This document shows positions 12,953 to 21,684 of a DNA stretch of 24,972 nt, piece after piece. This DNA comes from Funneliformis mosseae (Eukaryota > Glomeromycota > Glomeromycetes > Glomerales > Glomeraceae): contig CAJVPP010000886.1 of assembly GCA_910592005.1 (NCBI GenBank), forward strand, positions 1 to 24,972. Reading direction: 5' to 3'. The translations under genes and the position numbers were made by a program. The notes beneath the pieces were generated by a model. It was not told the DNA's origin. It searched no databases and saw only the letters and a program-made list of their open reading frames with translations. Position 1 is the stretch's first letter. Every line of letters starts with the position of its first letter.

Positions 12953-13527
12953 CTAACCCGATTCTCTCACAAGATTACCCGTTGACCTCATTTTTTTCGG
13001 ATGCCTTGTTTGCCCGTCGAAACTTTCACTGGCTTTTGCGCCTTCTTCAACAACCACACAATATGACCAAAGACCTTTTTCTACCTTAGTTTCAAAATTC
13101 TTATCATCGTATAAAATGATCATGGGTTCCGATAGCTTAAACACTGGCTTTTTCTCCTCACCATACATACATTCCATGAAATACCATTTTTCTGCATCAG
13201 TTACGATCCCCCATACTTTATCCATATCACATTCATTGATTTCATTTTCTTTGTGTTTACGATATGTCAACAATGATTCCATCTGTACAGTAGTTTGCGC
13301 AAAACCTTGCCTTCTTGACCTCGACTAGCCCAGCTATCCTTCCGGTTAAACGACATTCTATCACCAAATAGAGCCTGTGCTAATTTTATATTTACATGCA
13401 TATACTGTAAATCGGTTTGTGGCATGACGTATATAAACTGACTTTTCATAATTGTAAAGAATTTGGTATACTTTATTTGATCCTCTGGGAATTTTTGTAT
13501 ATAGATGGGAATCCTAAATGTCCCCAC
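12953..13527 (-). pseudogene. C-terminal part of a lineage-specific Rhizophagus-type protein family, frameshifted
   Basis: Two overlapping minus-strand frames make one protein-like unit. The upstream frame (13527-13267) contains QKFPEDQIKYTKFF, YVMPQTDLQYMHV and LAQALFGDRMSFN. The downstream frame (about 13326-12953) contains QTTVQMESLLTYR, DAEKWYFMECM and KPVFKLSEP, and ends at a TAG. From memory both belong to one family common in R. irregularis, in which the first runs directly into the second. Here they are out of frame. At the junction (13305-13313) an imperfect tandem AAGG/AAGG copy is visible, consistent with a small duplication causing the shift. The N-terminal part is missing upstream. 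The unit sits just downstream of, and parallel to, the CRN body pseudogene. Function is unknown and this copy is probably inactive. Confidence 0.6.
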
Positions 13528-13735
13528 AATAAATATAGAGTTAAAGAAAATATGTTTACGTATGAAAACTACCGTAAACTTTTCTTATTGTTTACAACAC
13601 TGAATACAAGCAAATATAATTGTTTTTATTAATAATTTTATAAAATACACATCAGTGAATGTAGCTTTAATGGATAAAGTATTGGTTTTAAAATGAATGA
13701 CAGTAGAATTAGACTTTAACGGTAAAAAGAAAGCT
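13528..13735. other. Spacer between two decayed minus-strand genes
   Basis: This AT-rich spacer lies between the stop of the CRN body and the first recognisable residues of the next family unit. I see no gene or terminator motif in it. Confidence 0.4.
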
Positions 13736-15898
13736 TCAATTTTTCAAAAAATTACCAAAGAGCTTAGACTTTATCTCTTCATAAGAGATAAGCGCTACAT
13801 CTTGATATTTTTTAACTAAGCAAGTGTGGTTAAGAGAAATAGGACTGCCACACATATAAACAATTCGGAAGTCTTGTGCAATAGGGATATTGTTTTTAGG
13901 AATGACAAACTTGCCATTTATGTGTAAAGCCGTATGCTGACCACTAAATGTCGTATCCAAGTACAACTCTATCTAGTTTTTTGAATTATTGCCTTCTTTG
14001 CAGTATCGTTCAAATGCTTTGTCAATATTTGCAGATTCCTTATTATGTTGATCGAAAGGGCTTATAGACACTTGAATAAATAAGTATCTAATCATAAAAT
14101 TAAACTGCGGATAACGTGCATAACCACGAATTAGTGAATTTGCAAGCCGCGGTTCAGGAGCGAGCTGATTCTTCTCAAGTACAAAGAAGTGCTGGAATTT
14201 GATATGTACATTCATTACTTGTTCCCTGCATAGGTTTGTTGCATTGAAAAGTACATCACGATGATTCAACAACTGCTGGAACAATATCTCCTCGAAGTTA
14301 TCATCAGTGAGTTTCCCATTTTTAAGTGAGGTAACATTAATATCTTCTGGCAATGGAAAAGTACGATATATATCCAAAAGTGCATCTGAGGCTGCTAGAC
14401 ACAGTGGTTTAAACTTTACACGATTATCTTAGTCTTTAAACCGATATACTAGGCCAGTGTCTAAGAATTTCCAGTCGAAGCTTACATTGAGTTTCATGTC
14501 TGACGATCTTAAAAACATGTTAGAAAGAGATCTGCAATAATCCATTCTAGAGCCGTGATCAAGTGTACTAAAATAAATCCTTGCAGCTTTCAAAAATTCA
14601 TCATGTCGATCATTTTGAAAGCTTTCTAGTAATATATCAATTCTTTCATCAGGAATATAGTTTCTGAATGAGTCTTTTACGTATTTAGCAAAATATATAA
14701 GTTCGCGCGGAACACAGTTGACAATTCTTTTCACTTTTGTTGCAATACTTGGTTTTTTCAGGAAAGGATGAAGGTTCAGCAGCTTATCAAAAGCTTCTTC
14801 TGTTAGAAGACAAACATATTCGACCTACCAATTATGCATACCATTAATCAGGTAAGTTTTCTCAAACTTGGCATGTGCAGTACTAGTAAATATCACACGT
14901 GATTCTGCTGCTTTCTCTTCCCAAAAGTTGAGATTCTTCAAAGATATTAAGATGATAAGACGATCAGGCACTGGAGGATCAAGGTCGAACAATACACCAT
15001 GCTCATCAACTACTAAGAGAGTTTTACAATCTTTTTGCTTGAGCAGGTCCCAAATTAATGAGGCATAGGTCACAAAAACATCGTCTTCACTAACAAATTC
15101 TACCAATTTTTTGAGCTCGTTAGCGATTAGAATGTCTTTGTTAATTGCCAGAAAACGCTTACAAATTTCTTTCGATACCATTTCCATTGTAGGTTTGATA
15201 AGTTCTGCCACGTCTGAAATATAAAGTATTAGCCATCCTTTAGAGTAGGCTTTTGCCGCAAGAAAAAGTGCAAGATACGACTTTTTCACACCCATGGGTC
15301 CCAATAGGACACGCTTAATTGAGTTTCCATCATCTTTTGAAAGCAGGCTCCACATATCTATCATTTGATTTGTTATACAAAGTTTCCTTCCCTGGTAGCC
15401 CAGTGCAAAGTGTTTGGGCTCCTGGCCAAAATTTGGCAGCGTAATATTTTGGCCTACTTCAAGATTTTATAGAATGGCTGCAAACTTTGTGCGTGGTTCA
15501 GGTACGAATTCGCCACTGTTAAGGATGTTAATGATTTGGGATGGCAGTTCTATAGAATGTCTATCAGAGGCAATATATAGTTTTCGACTCTCTTCTATTT
15601 GACGTTTCGTCGTGTGCAGGAAATAAAGAACAAAAAAGGTTAACGCGTTACGTTCGAGTTGATCAAAGTTAGTTACTGGGTAAGACATTATCATAACCAA
15701 TCACTATGGCGCAAAAGGCTTACCTCTTGATTTGCTGACGTATATCCTCAAGAATTCAACTTTCTCAACTTCTTCTGTAATCGTTGAAAGAATTTCTTCT
15801 ACCTTAGTTGCGTCATTGTAAGCAAAAAAAATACGTAGCTCGGTTCTTTCTTTATTAGTGAAAGAAAGCTCGTTGATATTCATAAAGATATTAGACAT
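13736..15898 (-). pseudogene. Crinkler-type effector body with P-loop ATPase domain, four in-frame stops
   Basis: The unit starts at an ATG (MSNIFMNINEL), has one 48-nt GT-AG intron (15723-15676), and then follows one frame to a TGA at 13736-13738. The two exons total 705 codons. The body matches the Rhizophagus CRN/P-loop family as I remember it: an N-terminal helical region, a Walker A-like GPMGVKKSYLALFLAAKAYS, a Walker B-like TLLVVDEHG, TSTAHAKFEKTY, and a C-terminal domain with LDTTFSGQH and FRIVYMCGSPISLNH. The frame is broken by TAA at 15467-15469, TAG at 14825-14827, TAA at 14429-14431 and TAG at 13973-13975, with no frameshift. Similarity continues unbroken across each stop. The Walker A glycine before the lysine is replaced by lysine, which should impair nucleotide binding. 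No CRN header is attached at the 5' end. It is probably a young pseudogene. Readthrough cannot be excluded. Confidence 0.82.
15676..15723 (-). other. 48-nt intron in the CRN body pseudogene
   Basis: The donor AGAG/GTAAGC and acceptor TTACCCAG/TA bracket 48 nt that contain two in-frame stops. Removing them joins SKSR to VTNFDQLE in phase. It is the shortest intron modelled in the window. The alternative is two more nonsense codons. Confidence 0.65.
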
Positions 15899-16180
15899 TT
15901 TTTTTTATTATTACGAGTTAAGAAATAAATGTTAAAAAAGGACTTTTAAAAGAAAAAACGGCTTTTTGAAAAGTTTTATATATTATTTAAAATTAACTTT
16001 GTCAAGCTATACGAACGCGTCTTAAATCTGATTAAACTTTTGATTATTATAAGTACGCGTTTTGCATTTTATCCGCCTGATTAAATCATTAAATTCTTAT
16101 TAATATTAGCTGATTCTAGTAAGGAATGATTATAGAATTCGAGTCATCAATAATAATTAATATAATACAAAATTTCTAAA
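15899..16180. other. AT-rich 5' flank of the CRN body pseudogene
   Basis: No open frame is visible. This would hold the promoter of the minus-strand CRN unit. A poly-T run next to the start codon is followed by AT-rich DNA up to the Tc1-like terminal repeat. Confidence 0.4.
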
Positions 16181-16210
16181 TACACTACCCTATCAAAAGT
16201 ATCCGGTCAA
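16181..16210. repeat. Probable Tc1/mariner terminal inverted repeat (one end)
   Basis: The sequence begins TACACTACCCTATCAAAAGT and continues ATCCGGTCAA. This resembles the common Tc1 end pattern of a CACTACC-like tip followed by TCAAAAGT. It sits about 40 bp beyond the transposase stop, on the correct side. The partner end was not found between 16640 and 17300, so the element looks truncated at its 5' side. Confidence 0.55.
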
Positions 16211-16251
16211 TCAATTTAAAAATTATATTTTATTATAAATATTATAAATTT

Positions 16252-16640
16252 TTAATATTTAGTTGGCTATCCTTTGACTTTCAATACATGACGTGACATG
16301 CTTTCAATTAAATTAATATAAGTTTCGGATGGAATTTTTTCCATTCTTCTTGCAATGCTCATATAAATCTTTTGGATACCCCAATCATTTTCGAAGTCTC
16401 CGTTTCAGTTTCATGCCACAAATGTTCAATAGGATTGATCTGGAGATTGAGAAGGCCAATCTGGAAGAATCTTAATCTTTTTCTGTATAATCCAATTTTT
16501 GACATCCTTTGCGGTATGAACATATGCTTCGATGGCGCAGTAAGAAAAGTTAAAGATCATCACTACGCAAAATTGATCATTGTTTTTATTTTTATTGCCA
16601 ATTTTGGTGTATATGTCATAACAAACAAATTTTAATCGTC
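16252..16640 (-). mobile_element. Tc1/mariner transposase C-terminal remnant
   Basis: The minus strand reads HTAKDVKNWIIQ, then KIKILPDWPSQSPD. After a one-base frameshift near 16439 it reads NPIEHLWHE, then ALQEEWKKIPSETYINLIES and MSRHVLKVKG, and ends PTKY at 16252. SPDxNPIExLW is the signature of the third catalytic block of Tc1-like DDE transposases, with the E of NPIE as the catalytic acid. An internal TGA, a TAG and the frameshift show that it is dead. The first two catalytic aspartate blocks are unrecognisable or missing. With the putative end at 16181-16210 it marks the 3' half of an old insertion. Confidence 0.85.
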
Positions 16641-17290
16641 AGAACCGGTAAAATTTTGCATAACGTGAATAACGTGACCATAGCCGATAATGTCATTAAT
16701 GTGGCGATTTGAAAAACGAAAACATCTATTAGGCTTATAAGAAGAAATAATTAAACATTTTAAATTTTTTTATATATAATATATTGACGTATAGTTGGAT
16801 TTTTTAATTTCCTTAATAAAGAATATAATTGCTAAAATAAATATAAAAAAAAATAAAAGTTTTTTGAAATTTTACAATAACGAAATAAAAAAACTATTGA
16901 TAAGAAAAAATTAACGTTAACTTGATTCTGGGATTCTCACTTCTGAATTTTATTGTGGGGAACTTATGTGCCTGAAAAATTAATCACATATTTCGGGTTT
17001 GCCTTCTTATAATGACGTTATCACAGTTGAGAAAGACATAAATACTCATTTTTTTCCGAACAGATGAGGGGAAGAAGGATTTTTTAACGTGTATGCATTT
17101 TTCGTGCGGTTATGTAATTGCATTGGAATAATAAAAACCGTTAACCGTGAATTTTCATAGCACATAGACAGTCAATATACTATAAAAATTGACTTGAACT
17201 TTATTTCATTAAAAAAAGAATTCACTTGATTTTTAACATTTGCTTTCGTGTTGCTTTGCGTATATTTTTGTTATAATTCATTGATAACAA
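16641..17290. other. Gene-free AT-rich stretch
   Basis: I see no convincing coding frame. Minus-strand peptides near 16650-16720 might be a blurred continuation of the transposase, but they lack conserved residues. The right part would serve as the 3' flank of the gene ending at 17291. Confidence 0.4.
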
Positions 17291-18176
17291 TTATTCGTGT
17301 GAAACAAAAAATGAATCATCCTCCCCAAAATCACTCCTGCGCACCCCCACCTTAGTAAGTATCCAAGCGATACCAATCGGCTCCTGTTGAGGTTGAGCTT
17401 TTGGGTCGTAGAATGCAATGGGATATTGTGTGCGAATGTTTCCACGTACATTGTACATTTCAGTCACATTTGCGAAGTGGAACACAGTAAGCGAATTTTC
17501 ATCTCTGCGATTATTTTGTCGGAGTCTATCGGTCGCAAATGCATTCATTACCGCTTGATAAGCTTGCAATGAGTGTTGGTTAATCCAATTTTGGTTTGGA
17601 GAAATGATTAGAACTGGATCAAAATCTTCTACGTCATCAAGTTGTCTCTCGTACTTTCTAATGTTTTCGTCGGAGGCTTGCGGGAGAACGGTCATAAGAG
17701 CCTCTCTGGTAGAAACAAACAATCTAAAAATAACCGTGAAAAAGGATTATTTACAAATGGCTTGGTTAAAATTACACCTTACATACTCGTTTATGTTATT
17801 ATCACTCGAAGTTCCGTTCATGAGTGAAGGTTTAAATTTTTTGTCATCGCTATTAGATAAAACTATATGATTATCATTTATCTCACGTGAATCTGATTTT
17901 TGATATTGCCTAACGCTCACCCCTTAATAATAATTGCACGTTAGCAAATATAAAAGCAATGGTGCCTAAGGGAAATGACATTGGTGGAAAGGAAAAAAAT
18001 TTAGAGAAAACGATAGAGATTAGAAAAGTTTTAAGAGTGAGGAGACAGACCAGCCAGCCAAATAAACAAGTCATCGGAAGGATCACGAAATAGATAAACC
18101 ATGTAAACCACTCAATGGGTAATAATAACGATACGAATGAATTAAATTTTTGGGCAACTTGTTGCAAAGACATCAT
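17291..18176 (-). CDS. Unrecognised two-TM membrane protein, 3 exons
   Basis: The model is 18176-17921, 17862-17778 and 17723-17291, with GT-AG introns of 58 and 54 nt. It gives 258 codons including stop and is phase-consistent throughout. The start is the first of two adjacent ATGs. Residues 21-58 are strongly hydrophobic (FTWFIYFVILPMTCLFGWLV), and a second hydrophobic stretch lies at about 65-84. The rest is a soluble, polar tail of about 170 residues with an acidic patch (RQLDDVEDFDP) and ending DDSFFVSHE. No signal peptidase site is obvious, so a membrane anchor with a large cytosolic or lumenal tail is inferred. I do not recognise the family. An apparent 28-nt intron at the first junction was rejected in favour of the 58-nt one. 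It is the only apparently intact gene inside the decayed block, and no frame defect was found. Confidence 0.7.
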
Positions 18177-18640
18177 TTTGGAGAAATTAGAAGAGAAACC
18201 TTTATATTACAAAACAAAAGCGATGTTAATTGATATGAGTATTTATAGTATTTATCAGGGGGTAATTAGTAATTCGACTTACGAATTATTATTTAAGTGT
18301 GGATAACTCGGCACTATAGGAATTTTTAACAATCGCAGATAAATTCTCAGCGGAGCTTTATTTCTGGCATTGCTTGTAAGTATAATTGCCATTTTTCATA
18401 TTCAGAATATTGATGATTGGGGCAGATCATGAAGTTGATATTATTGTGTTAGTATGAATAATTTATGAATAGTTTAGGTAAAGCATGGTCCTTATTTCAC
18501 TTTTTATGTATTACCGAATCTTGTAATTTATTTTTTACATCAATAAATCAGTAGTTCCGATCATGACATTTTGTAACGGTTTTTTATCTGTGCTAACGAA
18601 CTTTTGAATTATTCCATCTCATAAAAAATTATCATCGAAC
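18177..18640. other. Divergent spacer
   Basis: This lies between the minus-strand membrane gene and the plus-strand coiled-coil pseudogene. It is AT-rich, with a short open frame over 18115-18306 that has no recognisable features. It probably includes the promoter of the membrane gene. Confidence 0.4.
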
Positions 18641-19342
18641 ATGCAATCCACTGATTCATTCAGAGAATTAAGTGCCAAGCTTTTAGCTGAGATTGCAGAG
18701 CTTAGGAAGGAGCATGCTAAGATTTCTGAACTTAAAAAGGAGAATGCTGAACTTAAAGATAAGAATGCTGAGAATGCTGAGATCCCTGATCTTAAAAGGA
18801 AGTTTGCTGAGTCCGAAAAAGTTGAGCTTAAGGGCAGGATTGTCGAGTTTCTAAGACAGGTTGTGGAAGAAAGTAAGAGACGTGATGTTGAGAATGCCGA
18901 AATCAAGGCCAGAATCGAGGAGTTGGAGAAAAGCAAGACAGATTCTTCAGCCGAGAATGTTAGGCGTGATGATGATATTGCTGAGCTGAAAACCGATGTA
19001 GTGAAACTAAAGGATGGCAATGAGGAGGGCAAACAGTCAATACAACCCAAGATATTTCTCCCGAAATAATTGTCAATGTACCTAGCACCATTACAGATAA
19101 GTGTAATAAGGTACTTTTCCGCCATCTTAAGTGAGTGATCAAAGTCATCGGAGGACAGGAAAATGGATATTTTCTTGGATGATGCACATAAGAAAAATGT
19201 TCGTAATGGGATAAGGCAACACAACAAGGAGAAGAAACTTCTGCGTGAATTGAAGTCATCAGATAGTACGGTTAACCTATATAAATCACACCGTAAAATA
19301 CACAAGCCGAATAATTTACCATGGTTGGTTGGCTTTATGTGA
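18641..19342 (+). pseudogene. Lineage-specific coiled-coil repeat protein, frameshifted
   Basis: An open frame of 142 residues (18641-19069) is almost entirely coiled-coil, with repeats such as ELRKEHAKISELKKENAELK and AEIKARIEELEKSK. Similarity then moves to the +1 frame (VNTTQDISPEIIVNVPSTIT, about 19030-19130). It returns to the first frame at about 19137-19342 with FLDDAHKKNVRNGIRQHNKE and SHRKIHKPNNLPW, ending in TGA. From memory, the ENAELK coiled-coil plus FLDEVxKKxVSxxIRQRNxEKK tail is one dispersed R. irregularis family. Two frameshifts and intervening stops break this copy. A truncated 142-residue coiled-coil protein could still be made. The function of the family is unknown. Confidence 0.72.
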
Positions 19343-19746
19343 GATTTACCAAGTAAATCATTGGAATATTATTCCCCACGGAGATATATTTTTACCAAAT
19401 ATAACCCGAGTAGCAGCAAATGAAGCGATTCTGTAAACGTTCACGGCATAATATTGATAATAATGTGATAAAAATCATCTTCCAAGCCAAACAGTTTGTG
19501 AAAGTCAATTGAACTAAAACTATAAATTGAATTATATATTTATTTATTTATATCTCACGATTATGAAGATAAATTAATGTTAATAAATAAATATATTCAA
19601 ATAAAGAATTACAATACATTTTTAACCTTTTCTATGACTATTATCAAAAAGAAATGAGTCGCTTCAAATAAATTACTTTTATATTGAATAAATAGTTTTT
19701 GTTTTTTTTTTTAAAAAAAAAAAAAAATAATAATAATAATAATAAA
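19343..19746. other. AT-rich spacer, 3' side of the HSBP1-like gene
   Basis: No gene is seen. A long A/T run with an (AAT)n microsatellite lies at 19697-19744, just past the stop of the HSBP1-like gene. It may lie in its 3' untranslated region. Confidence 0.5.
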
Positions 19747-20281
19747 TCACGTCTTTGCTCCTTCAATTATAATTTCGTCAGATACAGTTTGTTGCATTAA
19801 TTCGCCTAAAGATTTTTCAAGCGTGTCTATTCGTGATCCCATATCATCCACTGTTATTCAAATTAAAATTTTTTTAATGAAATTGTAAAATTAAAATTCC
19901 AAATATAATTAATAAAATATACATTACTTTTTAAGACTAATTGTGAGGATAAATCATCAAATTTATCTTTCTAAAATACAAAAAAATAATTAACAAGTTA
20001 AAAATAAATAAATAAATAAAAAAGAACCGAACTTCATAAACTATGAATTAGTACCAATTGTTGAAGTACAGTTTCGACCTTTAAAGTGATCAATAGAAAA
20101 TGAATTAAAAAAAATTTTCATAAATTCAAACAATTTAATTAAATAAAACTTAACTTACATATGCCGTAAGTTCCTGAGGTGATTGTATATCTGCTAGGAC
20201 AGCATTTTTAGGGGTTTCTTCGGTTTTTGTTTGAGTATCATCGATTGGAGGTAACGTTTCTGGTGATGGGTCATTAGACAT
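19747..20281 (-). CDS. HSBP1: Heat shock factor-binding protein 1 (HSBP1) homologue, 4 exons
   Basis: Small coiled-coil protein that in animals binds the trimeric form of heat-shock factor and dampens the heat-shock response. Exons: 20281-20159, 20078-20055, 19970-19928, 19850-19747. The GT-AG introns are 80, 84 and 77 nt, and the model gives 98 codons including stop. Exon 2 is a 24-nt microexon (VETVLQQL). After a 41-residue acidic, unordered N-terminus comes the conserved core: VETVLQQLKDKFDDLSSQLV, then KMDDMGSRIDTLEKSLGELM. This parallels the LLQQMQDKF, IDDMSSRIDDLE and LM spacing of human HSBP1. The length is slightly above the 76 aa of the human protein because of the N-terminal tail. 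The short exons are not open long enough to appear as ordinary ORFs. Confidence in the family is high. The regulatory role in this fungus is inferred. Confidence 0.93.
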
Positions 20282-20922
20282 GTTTAAAGTTTCGTTGACA
20301 GAATTTTAGAAAAACGCCATCTATATAGTTGTTGACGGCCAATTGGTCGAATTTCACGTGAACTCTGCGTCACGGCATATTAGATTTATTTTTGGTTCAA
20401 ATTATAATAACTATATAATAATACATTCCACGATTTTAAAAATTTTTTTTTTTTTTTTTTTTTTCTATCGAAATTATTGTTACATATTATTTGATTGTTT
20501 ATTAAATCTTAAAGCCCAACTTGTTTGTTAAATATGATTGGATTCTTTTTTTATAAACGTTTTAGCCTTCAAGGCAACGCGTCATGGCATTTTAATTTGT
20601 TTCTTGAAAGCATTTAAATTGAGTCAAATTTCAATGCAATGCGTTATATAAAATCTTTAATTTCAATTAACGTATAATAAGGGATTGAAAAGAAAAGAAC
20701 ATTTCAATTTCTACCGTACCTTGTGATATTTTATCGAATATATCTTCTATTACTAGTAGATCTCCTAGCCTTTATGGTCTTTTTATATTGTTTTACTACG
20801 AGAGGAATAGGAAAGATTTCACATATTAATGCTACCGCATTTAAGGTAATATAAATTTCCATAGGTCGTTCTTGTTGCGGAAAAAACCACAAGATGACTA
20901 TCGGAAAGCAATGAGATTGATT
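20282..20922. promoter_or_regulatory. Upstream region of the HSBP1-like gene
   Basis: This 640-bp gap lies between the HSBP1 start and the stop of the next minus-strand gene. It must hold the HSBP1 promoter and the 3' end of the neighbour. A poly-T run of 22 occurs at 20443-20464. I looked for heat-shock elements (alternating nGAAn blocks) and found none that convinces. Confidence 0.45.
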
Positions 20923-21684
20923 TTAAATTTTCATTGCGAAAAGTAATACGGCGAAGAAAATTTCATCAATCAGATTTGTCATACCACATATACCGTATTG
21001 CACCAAACTTCCTACATTCCAAAACAAGAGGACAACCAAAAGTTTTCTAGGCGAACATATTAAATCAGCTTTTGTCGCCTCATATAAATACCAATCATAA
21101 CTTCTATAAACATTCTTTTGAGTTTCTTTTATGTTCGGTGGAAATAGGTCACTAAGTCGATAATTTAGGTATCTACTAGCGATACATATTTTTATTGCTC
21201 TCGGTAAATTAATAATTCTTTTTGGATGCGCTATAATTGTCAGAAGTGTAAATTCGGCATTGATAACCTGCAATATATATATAGAATTCACAATTAATCT
21301 TGTAAAAAAAAAAAGTCACTTTATATCGACTTAAGCGGATAATCTTGATCAACTTGCCTGCATAAGAACTTCCACCCAAAACACTTTCTCCTTCTTTTGT
21401 TTTATAGAAATCAAATCAATGGTAATCAAAATATAAAGGGTTATAGCGACAGCTAGTCGGAAATATGTAAGGATCTCAAAAACTCTTTTGCTCTTTATAA
21501 ATATAGTTCTACAAGCCATTACACATCCCTCATCTTCACAAGGCGTTTCCTTTGATTCTTTCATAGGAACATCTGTTGTCGCTGTTGTAAGAACTGGTTT
21601 TTCAACTCGATGTTTAGAGGTGATTGGTGACGACGGTATGGATTCGCCAATATTTATATAGATCGGATTAATTGGTGATGCCAT
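20923..21684 (-). CDS. Unrecognised fungal integral membrane protein, 2 exons, GC-AG intron
   Basis: Exons 21684-21358 and 21267-20923 join to 224 codons including stop. The intron has a textbook GC donor (CAG/GCAAGT) and an acceptor after TATATTGCAG. The chosen start is the ATG before ASPINPIYINIGE, because the open frame further upstream is only a poly-T run read as poly-lysine. The N-terminal 60 residues are hydrophilic, rich in S, T and P. Hydrophobic segments lie at about 70-92, 105-124, 184-203 and 205-221. Conserved-looking features are VINAEFTLLTIIAHPKR, DWYLYEATKADL and FWNVGSLVQYG. The overall plan (membrane helix with INAxFxL, P-R, then a QY-containing helix) recalls fungal DUF2434-like membrane proteins. 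That resemblance is weak and from memory. Function is unknown. Confidence 0.8.

Noticed and set aside
13736..15898. An alternative genetic code (TAA/TAG reassigned) to explain the CRN stops
   Set aside because: The DHX29-like gene ends in TAA and the adjacent lineage-specific unit ends in TAG at the expected place. Neither intact gene model uses an in-frame TAA or TAG as sense.
16372..16635. Plus-strand 87-residue hydrophobic frame
   Set aside because: It is antisense to the Tc1 transposase remnant, whose minus-strand reading carries the SPD-NPIEHLW signature.
17893..17920. A 28-nt intron in the two-TM protein gene
   Set aside because: It keeps the frame but is too short for normal splicing. 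A 58-nt alternative (17920-17863) with a good acceptor also keeps the frame and matches the other introns.
18619..19305. 228-residue open frame on the minus strand, rich in serine and leucine
   Set aside because: It is the antisense shadow of the coiled-coil repeat on the plus strand, with S/L-rich translation of reversed GAA/AAG codons.
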